54,632 nt of DNA, from the NCBI RefSeq assembly GCF_019037185.1, contig NZ_JAHHXM010000021.1, forward strand, positions 1-54,632, in the 5' to 3' direction. Both the position numbers and the translations under genes were made by a program. This DNA comes from Oceanobacillus caeni. Lineage in GTDB: Bacteria; Bacillota; Bacilli; Bacillales; Amphibacillaceae. Positions 37,190 through 45,015 of this stretch are shown one piece after another. The stretch's first letter is position 1. Every line of letters starts with the position of its first letter. Below the pieces are notes generated by a model, which was not told the origin of the DNA, made no database searches, and saw only the letters and a program-made list of their open reading frames with translations.

Positions 37190-38110
37190 TCATCGTTCGT
37201 CCATTTTACTTATGTTTTTTATGATATTCACGATTTTCTTAGTCGCCCTTTTTGCCTCTGGAATCGGGAAAAGCACAAAGATATGATTCATTTTCGGATA
37301 TTCAAAATAGTTCATTCTCACTCCTTGTGAGATAGCAATATCTCTGAACTTCCTTGCATCTGGTAAAAAAACTTCATGTGTCCCTATAAATAAAGTAATT
37401 TCCCCCAATCCATTTATCTTTCCGTTTATCGGACTAAGTAAATAATTATTTGGGTCAGTGCCACCTGCATACGCCTTCCCCATTTGAATCAAACCATAGA
37501 TTCCTAACATTGGATCTTTATGCTCCAATTGATAAGCATCTGGATTTTTCATCGTAATATCAAGCCAAGGTGAAAATAAAATGATTTTTTTAGGTTGTGG
37601 TAGCCCTTTATCCAAAAGCAATTGTGCTAAGGCCAACGCAAATCCTCCGCCAGCAGAGTCACCCATCAAGATAACATTTTCCTTATCCGAGGTTTCTAAA
37701 ATCGATTCATACACTGGAAGAACTTTATCAAAAGACTCTTTATACTGATGGTTGGGTGCTTTCGGATAAATGGGAACGTATATCGTAACGTCGGTTCCCT
37801 TTGCTAACTTCCAAAGAAAATTCCAATGATATAGCGATGGTTGTTTAATATACCCTCCGCCATGCAAATAGAGGATGGATTTTCCTGAAGTCTTTTTTTC
37901 TTCATTAAAGATGTAACACTCCATTCCACCAAAATGCTGTTTTACCATGCTGAACTTTCTCTGAATATATTTTGGTAATACATAGGGTTTCTCGTTTTCC
38001 CTTTGTTTTTCTTTAAGAAATTGAGCGTATAGTTTTTCATCGGTAAAGCTATCTTTATTACTGAATCGTTTGAGTAAACGTTCTGCAATCCAGCTTCGAA
38101 TACTTCTCAT
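37190..38110 (-). CDS. Alpha/beta-hydrolase (hormone-sensitive lipase type)
   Basis: A 306-residue esterase. 'LYLHGGGYI' is the oxyanion-hole HGGG, 'LMGDSAGGGFALA' carries the nucleophilic Ser, and 'PKMNHIF' the His. Relatives hydrolyse short acyl esters. It is the first gene of a minus-strand operon with the acyltransferase and DUF6320 genes, so the operon encodes both an esterase and an acyl transferase, suggesting acyl-group remodelling of one compound or polymer. Confidence 0.85.
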   Translation of the reverse strand: MRSIRSWIAERLLKRFSNKDSFTDEKLYAQFLKEKQRENEKPYVLPKYIQRKFSMVKQHFGGMECYIFNEEKKTSGKSILYLHGGGYIKQPSLYHWNFLWKLAKGTDVTIYVPIYPKAPNHQYKESFDKVLPVYESILETSDKENVILMGDSAGGGFALALAQLLLDKGLPQPKKIILFSPWLDITMKNPDAYQLEHKDPMLGIYGLIQMGKAYAGGTDPNNYLLSPINGKINGLGEITLFIGTHEVFLPDARKFRDIAISQGVRMNYFEYPKMNHIFVLFPIPEAKRATKKIVNIIKNISKMDER

Positions 38111-38157
38111 AAGTTTCCTCCTGTTCGGGGTAGTACCATTTTTATAAAGTATTCTTA

Positions 38158-38230
38158 CGCGAAAATAAATATCCGTCTGTTGGTTGCTTTATACTCTATA
38201 CTAGCAGGAATTGTTTAGTTTTGTACAAAA
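38158..38230 (+). repeat. Degenerate direct repeat, left copy
   Basis: GAAAATAAATATCC and, about 35 bp on, TAGCAGGAATTGTTTAGTTTTG resemble 41718-41795 in the same orientation. It may be a remnant of the DUF3231 coding sequence found there (reading SRN-like codons) or a separate repeat. Confidence 0.35.
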
Positions 38231-38246
38231 AGGCACACGGACACAT

Positions 38247-38290
38247 CAAAAAAGGGATATTGCTTTTGGGCAATATCCCTTTTTGGTGTC
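38247..38290. terminator. Bidirectional hairpin upstream of the hydrolase operon
   Basis: AAAAAGGGATATTGC and GCAATATCCCTTTTT pair. It could end the minus-strand MazE-type transcript. No toxin gene is found between it and mazE. Confidence 0.75.
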
Positions 38291-38401
38291 TTCTTTGGTG
38301 GTATAAATTCCCCATCAACTTTTCATTATTTTCCCCATGTATATCCTCTAAATGTTCCAAATGATCCAATCCCCAACTTCACATGGATACTAATAATGGT
38401 T

Positions 38402-38653
38402 TCAATCCAGTTTGCAAAAAAACTCCTCATAAGGGTTTTCACCATCACATGGAGCCAACAAATCATCCAATGTTGGCTTTCCCTTTGGTTTTAACTCAAA
38501 TCCATTTTTCGTATCACGAATTTCCAACTCTGTACCTTTTACAATTCCGTATTTATCCGCCAATCTAAAAGGTATACGAATACTAATGCTGTTGCCCCAT
38601 TGTTGTGCAGTAACGGTTATATACCCCACTGTCTGTTTGTTTGTCCGCATCAT
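38402..38653 (-). CDS. Orphan MazE/AbrB-type antitoxin
   Basis: An 83-residue protein with a swapped-hairpin AbrB/MazE domain: 'TAQQWGNSISIRIPFRLADKYGI' region and 'GTELEIRD'. A GGAGGTGC site precedes the ATG. No MazF-like gene follows on the same strand before the hairpin at 38247, so the antitoxin appears to have lost its partner or to act alone. Confidence 0.78.
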   Translation of the reverse strand: MMRTNKQTVGYITVTAQQWGNSISIRIPFRLADKYGIVKGTELEIRDTKNGFELKPKGKPTLDDLLAPCDGENPYEEFFCKLD

Positions 38654-38884
38654 AGCACCTCCAAATAAAATGTAGACTTAAGTTTATAATTTTCAAATGA
38701 ATCGATACATATCTTTTGATTGGAAAAGAAGAACACTCTGTAATAATTTTAAGATTTGCTGCTTAATCCAGTCCGCAAACCAATGCGAATGTATTATTGT
38801 ACAATTTTTTAAACAAACTCAATTATCAAAAGGAAATCAAAGTGATATAATAGAATAAAATATTCATGGAGGTGAACATACAAC

Positions 38885-39082
38885 ATGAATACAGCTAAAG
38901 AACGTTTACTGAAAATTATTGATGAAGCACCTGAAAATGAAGTTAGAAAAATATTAGACTTTGCAGAGCAAATAAAAAATAAGAATGAAATAAGCTTATT
39001 TAAGGATTTATCAAAAGCCAGCGAGAGTAGTTTGGACTTCTGGGATAACGATATAGATGATGAGGTTTGGAATAATGTATAA
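38885..39082 (+). CDS. Antitoxin of a MazF-type module
   Basis: A 65-residue helical protein ('LLKIIDEAPENEVRKILDFAEQI') ending in an acidic tail with 'SSLDFWDNDIDDEVW'. Good GGAGGTGAA ribosome binding site. The stop overlaps the toxin start by 8 bp. Not an AbrB-fold antitoxin by sequence; it looks like the short helical antitoxins that pair with some MazF proteins. Confidence 0.75.
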   Translation: MNTAKERLLKIIDEAPENEVRKILDFAEQIKNKNEISLFKDLSKASESSLDFWDNDIDDEVWNNV

Positions 39083-39419
39083 GCAAGGTGACATTGTATT
39101 AATACCGGTTCCATTTACTGATTTAACGAGTAGAAAACAACGTCCAGTCTTAATTATTTCAAACGATAGCTACAATAATTTTACAGAAGATATTATTGTA
39201 GTTGCTATTACTTCAAAGTTAAAAGACCTTGATTATTCAGTAATAATAGATTCAGCGGACTTAACAGAAGGAATTCTTAAAATAACCTCAAGCATCAGGG
39301 CAGATAAAGTGTACACACTCGCAAAGAATATAGTTGTAAAAAAGTTTGGTCAAGTTAAACCTGAAATTTTAGAGGATGTTCGTACAAAAATTAATGTTCT
39401 TATAAATAATCTTGAGTAA
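39075..39419 (+). CDS. MazF/PemK-family toxin
   Basis: A 114-residue endoribonuclease-type toxin. 'YKQGDIVLIPVPFTDLT' and 'KQRPVLIISNDSY' are the family N-terminal motifs with the catalytic Arg and neighbouring residues; 'IRADKVYTLAKNIVVKKFG' is the C-terminal motif. The start at 39075 overlaps the antitoxin stop. An intact toxin-antitoxin pair. Confidence 0.88.
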   Translation: MYKQGDIVLIPVPFTDLTSRKQRPVLIISNDSYNNFTEDIIVVAITSKLKDLDYSVIIDSADLTEGILKITSSIRADKVYTLAKNIVVKKFGQVKPEILEDVRTKINVLINNLE

Positions 39420-39453
39420 GGTTTCCATAAGGACCTGGGAACAAGCTGGCTTT

Positions 39454-39663
39454 TCATTGAAGGAAGTCATTTTTTCCCAAATTCCCTTCTGCTCTTTTTA
39501 GTCCTTCTTTATTATAATTCTCTCTCGTAAATGTGACCACACCGACAAATTTTTCATATGGCGGAGGATTTTGAAAAGGACTTTCTTTAATAACTTCAAT
39601 TAGCTTATCAAATTTTTCATGAAGATTTGCCCCTTTCAGTTTGGGTAAATCTTTTTTTCATCC
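39454..39663 (-). pseudogene. Truncated YoeB/Txe toxin
   Basis: The minus strand reads 'KKDLPKLKGANLHEKFDKLI' and then 'KESPFQNPPPYEKFVG', the middle of YoeB/Txe, and then unrelated sequence to a stop at 39454. The first strand and the C-terminal catalytic part ('RRINxxHRLVY' in relatives) are absent. It is immediately downstream of the YefM-like antitoxin. Confidence 0.75.
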
Positions 39664-39673
39664 TTTTTTATCT

Positions 39674-39931
39674 TTATAGCGTATCCCAATCAATCTCACC
39701 CAAGTCCTCTGTCTCTTCATATTCAAAGTGTTTCATTCGATCAAGAACCCCAGTGCTTTGCAAATAAAGTGTTTCCTGTATAGCATCCCAATTTCTTTTA
39801 CTGACAAGAACAGCACCATCATCATTTTTTGTGCTAGTTATTTCAATCGGTGTATTATCATCATTCACTTGCTTAATCAATTGGTAAAGGTTTTTTCTTG
39901 CATTTGTTGGGTTGTACCTTAATACGACAAT
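39674..39931 (-). CDS. YefM/Phd-type antitoxin with unclear start
   Basis: 'NPTNARKNLYQLIKQVN' and 'VLVSKRNWDAIQETLYL' identify YefM/Phd. The homologous frame begins near 39931, but no ATG, GTG or TTG is found there; an ATT directly behind AAAAGGGG is the only candidate. The next in-frame start, TTG at 39880, would remove the DNA-binding N terminus. The partner toxin is truncated, so the module is probably dead. Confidence 0.65.
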   Translation of the reverse strand: MVVLRYNPTNARKNLYQLIKQVNDDNTPIEITSTKNDDGAVLVSKRNWDAIQETLYLQSTGVLDRMKHFEYEETEDLGEIDWDTL

Positions 39932-40137
39932 TCCCCTTTTCTTTTATAATTGATTACACTTCATATTATAGCGTAATGATTGATTTTTTTATAATATCGC
40001 CAGTAATGCCATCATATTCATGGTTTATCATCGTTTGTTCCAACTTTTATGCTCCAAAAATACAAAATACATATTATTACAGATGGCGCACCATTCTCTT
40101 TTTCAATCACCCTATTACTTTTGGCTAATAACGCATA

Positions 40138-40167
40138 TTGAAACAAGCACCATTCATAACATATAAT
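40138..40167 (+). promoter_or_regulatory. Catalase promoter
   Basis: TTGAAA (40138-40143) and TATAAT (40162-40167), 18-bp spacer, 28 bp before the start codon. Confidence 0.6.
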
Positions 40168-40195
40168 AATGTCAATTTTTCACAAGGAGGAAATA

Positions 40196-41569
40196 ATGAC
40201 CGATAACAAACAAAATCCTCAGCAAGAAAAGCGTATTCCTGTTCATCAACATAAACAATCGGATAATCCTGAACCATCCCATTCACAAACGGTTGGTAAG
40301 AACGGTCCCACACTGGAGCAAGATAATATTTTGCATGAAACACTTGAAACATTTATTCACGAGAAAATTGTGGAACGACCTGTACATGTGAAAGGATATG
40401 GTGCTTTCGGCCATTTCGAAACGTTGAATAGCATGAGTGAATACACAAAACTTCCCTTTCTTCAGCAGGCTGGGCAAACAGTTCCTGTCGCGGTTCGCTT
40501 TTCGCTTGGGACGGGCAATAAAGGCACTCCTGATACTTCGCGAAACTTACGTGGATTTTCAACGAAGTTCTATACAGATGCCGGAATTTTCGACCTTATT
40601 TGCAACCATATCCCGGTCTTTTTGTTGCGCGATCCTATGCGTTTTCCAGAGAGTATCAAAGCACTATCACCATCACCACGAAACAACTTAATGGACCCAG
40701 AACGGCTTTGGAGATTTGTCGCCAACACTCCAGAAACCACTCATTTTATCGTTCGCCTCTTTTCTGACCACGGCACAATCAAAAGCTTTCGGCGAATCCC
40801 CGGCCACAGCGTCAGTACGTACGTGTGGCGAAATTCGGAAGGAAAACGCCATTACATTAAATATCTTTGGTTTCCATTTGATGGTGTGGAATATATTACA
40901 AGCAAGGAGGCAGAAAGGCTGGCGGCGATCAACCCCGATTACGCCGGCGAAGATCTTTTCCAAACAATCGCGAATGGGAGAACGGTAGAATACGGGCTGT
41001 ACGTACAAATGATGGATCCAAGGGATGAAGAACAGCTTCCATTCGATCCCCTTGATGACACAAAAGTGTGGGATGCAAAGATGTACCCTTTCCATCCTGT
41101 TGGGAAGATGGTGCTCAATCGCAATCCCGAAAACTATATGGAACAAGTGGAGAAGATTGCATTCTCACCTTCAAACTTATTAGATGGAGCGGAATTGTCC
41201 GATGATAAGATTATACAAGGCCGGGCGAATGTATATTGGGATTCTCAACGTTATCGTATCGGTCCACAATTTCGCAAGGTTCCAGTGAATGCGCAAAAGC
41301 ATTGGCGACCAGGCGATTTGCAGACAAGTGGAGAAGGCAGATATGTAGAAGGGAAACTCGTGCGTTCGGATATTGCAAAACAAGATGATTTTTCACAAGC
41401 AGGAGATTTCTATCGGTCATTATCGCAAACAGGGAAATCTAACCTTGTCTCGAATCTTGTCACCGCAATGACGGGAATAAGACGGGAACTACAGGTCAAG
41501 GTGATCGAGTATCTTACTTTTGCTTCCCGTGACCTCGGCGAACGTGTATTGGATGGATTGCGAGAGTAA
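40196..41569 (+). CDS. Divergent heme catalase
   Basis: A 457-residue monofunctional catalase-family protein. The distal His lies in 'ERPVHVKGYGAFGHFE', the distal Asn is probably in 'LICNHIPVFLLRDPMRFP', and the proximal heme Tyr in 'RANVYWDSQRYRIG'. The core is unlike KatA/KatE in many places (for example GNNTPVF is CNHIPVF), so it belongs to a deep side branch. Start 40196 follows AAGGAGG by 5 bp; the longer in-frame start lacks a site. The gene looks more GC-rich than its neighbours, suggesting transfer. Monocistronic. Confidence 0.85.
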   Translation: MTDNKQNPQQEKRIPVHQHKQSDNPEPSHSQTVGKNGPTLEQDNILHETLETFIHEKIVERPVHVKGYGAFGHFETLNSMSEYTKLPFLQQAGQTVPVAVRFSLGTGNKGTPDTSRNLRGFSTKFYTDAGIFDLICNHIPVFLLRDPMRFPESIKALSPSPRNNLMDPERLWRFVANTPETTHFIVRLFSDHGTIKSFRRIPGHSVSTYVWRNSEGKRHYIKYLWFPFDGVEYITSKEAERLAAINPDYAGEDLFQTIANGRTVEYGLYVQMMDPRDEEQLPFDPLDDTKVWDAKMYPFHPVGKMVLNRNPENYMEQVEKIAFSPSNLLDGAELSDDKIIQGRANVYWDSQRYRIGPQFRKVPVNAQKHWRPGDLQTSGEGRYVEGKLVRSDIAKQDDFSQAGDFYRSLSQTGKSNLVSNLVTAMTGIRRELQVKVIEYLTFASRDLGERVLDGLRE

Positions 41570-41577
41570 ATGAATTG

Positions 41578-41612
41578 CTAAAGCCCATAATCATCAAGAT
41601 TATGGGCTCTTC
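41578..41612 (+). terminator. Catalase terminator
   Basis: AAGCCCATAATC and GATTATGGGCT pair, followed by CTT; 10 bp after the stop. Confidence 0.8.
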
Positions 41613-41749
41613 CTAAGTTACGGTTTCTAAAGTTTAAGTCTTATAAAATTAAACTATTAAATTTATATATCAGCAATCTCCATTTGGATATCAGTATTCG
41701 TACACTATATTTTAGGTGAAATAAATATCCACAAGCTACATCTATTTGA

Positions 41750-42262
41750 TTGCTCTATTCATATAGTAGCAGGAATCGTTTAACTTTGTATAAAGAAGCT
41801 TCCATCAGGTTATCAAAGGGGTTGTATGTCAGAGCACCATACCTGCCCAATCTCGATGAAGTTGACTTTGTAAAAAAGCAAGATTTTTTTATGGGATATT
41901 TAGGTGGAAAAAGACCTTTAATAGGATCGGAAGTGGCTATCCTTCATGGTAACATCCAAATAAAAGCTTTTGGAACAGCTATTTTGATTGGATTTAGCCA
42001 AGTTGCCCAATCAAAGGATGTCACATCATTCCTTCTAAGATGTATAGAAGTTGGCAAAAAGTATATTGCATTATTTAGCGAAAAATTAAAGGAAAGTGAT
42101 TTGCCTGTACCTTTGACATGGGATGCGGATATAACAAAAAGTACAGCATATACATTTTCTGATCAATTAATGATGTATTATGCAACTGATTTTTTTGCTT
42201 TTAGTATTGGGGTCCCATCAGGAAAATGTGGATTTACAACGATAAGGAAATTTCAATATTAA
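41750..42262 (+). pseudogene. Fragment of a DUF3231 protein
   Basis: About 160 residues from the middle of a DUF3231 protein ('LYVRAPYLPNLDEVDFVKKQ', 'ALHG-like LHGNIQIKAFGTAIL'). DUF3231 proteins have two such repeats and about 330 residues; here the N-terminal part and the last turns are missing. The first codons fall in the direct repeat shared with 38158-38230. The interval 41613-41749 shows no gene. Confidence 0.75.
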
Positions 42263-42379
42263 AAAAACCAACTTTTCCGCAAAATTTTAATGCATAATTC
42301 CAATTTTGGATACTTTTTTAAAAAAGAGGTATCGGAAAATAGTGTGAAAAAAAGTTCAATCCCTAAACTAAAAAAACAA

Positions 42380-42421
42380 ATAAAAGAGGATAGCACATAA
42401 CTAGCATGTGTATCCTTTTTG
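42380..42421. terminator. Bidirectional terminator
   Basis: AAAGAGGATAGCACAT and ATGTGTATCCTTTTT pair; it lies 35 bp beyond the stop of the minus-strand protease gene. Confidence 0.75.
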
Positions 42422-42455
42422 TCCCCAATCGCGCCCTTTTGCAGAACTATGAGGG

Positions 42456-43364
42456 TTACTCAGAAAACAAGTCACATCCATGAATTATTTCATCAGTGGA
42501 AGCCAAAGTTGCTTCATAAATTGTCTTATTATACTTTTTCATATAGGACTGAACAACCTTATATCCTACTGCATAACCGGCACAAAAAGGAAGCCCAACA
42601 GGTTGATACCCTTCTTGTGCCGCAATTTCATCGCCAAACATATAACTGCTCACTTCGGCAAACCCTTTTACGTCAAGAGCTTCCCTAATAACATCGGTTG
42701 AATACTCTAATTCTTCTTTTTCCATGCTAGTAACCCAAGGTCCTAATTGTTCTGTTCCGTATAATTCTTTCGCAAATGACTCGGCTAAACCTTCTATAAC
42801 AAGATAATCTCCTACTGTTACGTTACCATGGTCCCAATCAAAATAAGAAAAGCGAATATTGTGATGAAATTCATGAGCAATAACTGCGGGAAGTTTCGGT
42901 AAGTTATATTCATTTGGATAGATATTCACAGTAATAAACCCGGGAACACCTCCGAACCCCGTATATCCTTTCTGTAGCTTTAGTTTATCAGGATTTGCAA
43001 CATACAATCCAAACTTTATTTCATCAGCGTTTACTTTCAAACCCGACTTATTAGCGTTTTCTATACAGTTTTTAATGGTATTATCCGCTACTGTATAAGC
43101 GTTATTTTCTTTTAGGATTGATAACCCCTGTTGGATTTGTTTACCGTTGGAAATATCTGCATAACCAAGCATTTTTGTAGCCATTATAACATCATAGCCA
43201 TTTTCTTGTTTTGCTTTTATAGGAACATTGATTAAATTCCACATTTCCTTAAATGGCTCCATCATTGTATAACGAAAGTAATTTTTTCTTTCTTCCAAAT
43301 CCGTAATCGCAAGTAATTCTTCGTATTGTTCCACTGTATCGATTACCTTATAAGTCATACCCAT
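42456..43364 (-). CDS. DUF2268 putative Zn-dependent protease
   Basis: A 302-residue protein of the DUF2268 (YjaZ-like) family. The gluzincin motif HExxH is 'AHEFHHNIRF' near residue 165, with a downstream 'VIEGLAESFA' Glu as third ligand. No signal peptide is seen, so it is probably cytoplasmic. Start 43364 (MGMTYKV) has AAAAGGTGA upstream. Substrate unknown. Monocistronic. Confidence 0.83.
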   Translation of the reverse strand: MGMTYKVIDTVEQYEELLAITDLEERKNYFRYTMMEPFKEMWNLINVPIKAKQENGYDVIMATKMLGYADISNGKQIQQGLSILKENNAYTVADNTIKNCIENANKSGLKVNADEIKFGLYVANPDKLKLQKGYTGFGGVPGFITVNIYPNEYNLPKLPAVIAHEFHHNIRFSYFDWDHGNVTVGDYLVIEGLAESFAKELYGTEQLGPWVTSMEKEELEYSTDVIREALDVKGFAEVSSYMFGDEIAAQEGYQPVGLPFCAGYAVGYKVVQSYMKKYNKTIYEATLASTDEIIHGCDLFSE

Positions 43365-43413
43365 TTTAATCACCTTTTTAGCAAATATTTAACATTATAA
43401 TCTTGAAACAACT

Positions 43414-43707
43414 TTATATTAGGTCTAAATGAAATAATATATTTTCTATCTCAGCAATTATTTGTGTTAAGTCATTTTTAATTAATCCTAATGAAGGTTG
43501 TCGGTCTTTTAAATCTTTAAGTTTATAACCTGTAATCTTCGCGGCAAGTATTTGTGTAATTTTTTCTAAGTCTAATTTGGATAAAACTAACTGGCCGTTG
43601 GCATTCTTCCTTGGTTTTAATAAATCCAAATTAGAATAGTAGGTATAGAGCGTTCAGTAAGTCCAGTTCTTTTGCAAACGTCCACCGTTGTAAACAGTGT
43701 AATTCAC
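43414..43707 (-). pseudogene. MerR-family regulator with two frameshifts
   Basis: From a GTG at 43707 with GGAGGTG site the first codons read MNYTV; one extra T shifts the frame into 'TTVDVCKRTGLTERSI' (the MerR helix-turn-helix), and a missing base then shifts it into 'YYSNLDLLKPRKNANGQ' and the wing/dimer region to 43414. About 95 residues in total, a short MerR. Both lesions are single-base changes. Confidence 0.7.
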
Positions 43708-43730
43708 CTCCATATTTCAAGACTAAGGTA

Positions 43731-43750
43731 TTACGCTACGTTAGAGTCAA
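43731..43750 (-). promoter_or_regulatory. MerR-type promoter of the broken regulator
   Basis: On the minus strand TTGACTCTAACGTAGCGTAA contains a -35 element fused to a dyad typical of MerR/TipA autoregulated promoters. Confidence 0.5.
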
Positions 43751-43846
43751 GTAAAATTATAAGCATCGATGCAACTACAAATAAAAACCGAAGTCAATTA
43801 GATAATTAATTAATCATGTCTAACTCTTACCTAATTTAGTTCAAAA

Positions 43847-43930
43847 ATTTCCCTGCCAAAATTCAAATAAAAAACAAAATTCCCTGCCAAATTTTTTTCT
43901 TGGTAGGGAACTATATCATTGCAACTAACA
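43847..43930. repeat. CCCTACC hairpin repeat, copy C
   Basis: Contains CCCTGCCAAA twice, then CTTGGTAGGGAACTATATCA. Shares this order with copies at 44732-45013. It lies just past the end of the GNAT gene. Confidence 0.65.
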
Positions 43931-43943
43931 TACTCTATTCACA

Positions 43944-44492
43944 TTAAGGTTTAGCTCCTGCAAAATACTCTCTCTCCAAAATAGAAAAATAGTATTGATC
44001 AACCCATTTATTTTGCCAAAAAAGCTCTTCCTTAAAAATGGCCTCTTTTCTCATACCGATATTTTCCATCAAAACCGCAGAGCGTGTATTATTTGCATTG
44101 CACATTCCAAATACTTTATGGGCGCATAGTTTTTCAAAAGCAAATTTCAATAACACTTTCGCCGCTTCGCTCCCGTAACCTTTACCTCCATTTTCAGGAA
44201 GTATTGCAAAGCCAATTTCCCAGCTTTTTCTATGTTCACTATCGTTCCATAATTGCGCTAGACCAATAGGTTTTTTATTTTTATCTGTTGCAATCGTAAC
44301 GATAAAATCATAACTTGTCCGATTTTCCTTTTCTTCAATTTTTTGAATATATTCTTCACGTACAACGTCTTTATCCGATTCTACATACTCCTCAAAGTAC
44401 CATAAATTTTCATCAGTCTCTATCCTACAAATAAAATCTAAATCATTGGCTGATGCCATTGTTAGCAATAATTTTTCACCAGAAAGCTTCAT
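43944..44492 (-). CDS. GNAT acetyltransferase (RimJ/RimL type)
   Basis: A 182-residue N-acetyltransferase. 'IGFAILPENGGKGYGSEAAK' is motif A (acetyl-CoA pyrophosphate loop) and 'NTRSAVLMENIGMRKE' motif B. The substrate is unknown; the group acetylates protein N termini, amino sugars and antibiotics. Start 44492 (MKLSGEK) has AAAGGGTGA upstream. It is bracketed by copies of the CCCTACC repeat, suggesting insertion as a cassette. Confidence 0.85.
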   Translation of the reverse strand: MKLSGEKLLLTMASANDLDFICRIETDENLWYFEEYVESDKDVVREEYIQKIEEKENRTSYDFIVTIATDKNKKPIGLAQLWNDSEHRKSWEIGFAILPENGGKGYGSEAAKVLLKFAFEKLCAHKVFGMCNANNTRSAVLMENIGMRKEAIFKEELFWQNKWVDQYYFSILEREYFAGAKP

Positions 44493-44731
44493 AATATTCA
44501 CCCTTTGTTAAACTTGTAATCCTTTTTTGTAAAATATTTTAAATTACCTTTTTAGAACGCTTTATCCCAGAAATTTTGTTATCCAACTACCTTTAAGAAG
44601 TAACATCAATCCATAGAGTATTTTTTGGACAAAAAACCTTTTGAATTGGGCTTTTAATCTCTTATTTTAACATACATTAAAATTAATTCTAATTCCTCAC
44701 GATAATCCAGATACAAAAAAATAATCCCTAC

Positions 44732-45013
44732 CCAAAATAAGATGGTAGAATTTTTGATAGGGAACCATATCATTATCCATTTTTTTGTACGTTTAAGGCT
44801 AAGATAAACACTGGCAAATAAGGCGTTCTCTCTTCAAATCAAGTTAGCTAGTTTATTCCCTACCAAAATTCAACGATAAAAAAAATTCCCTACCAAAATT
44901 TTTTCTTGGTAGGGTTTTTGGTAGGGAACTATATCATTTTTTATACATTTTCTTCATTTTTGAGTAGGATAAATGCTGTTAAATCAGCGTTCTCTCTTCA
45001 AATCAAGTTAGCC
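44732..45013. repeat. CCCTACC hairpin repeats, copies A and B
   Basis: Two imperfect direct copies (44732-44849 and 44855-45013). Both carry a CCCTACC/GGTAGGG hairpin, then GGGAAC(C/T)ATATCATT, and both end GCGTTCTCTCTTCAAATCAA. Copy B abuts the guaA stop and may serve as its terminator. The interval 44502-44731 shows no gene. Confidence 0.75.
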
Positions 45014-45015
45014 TC

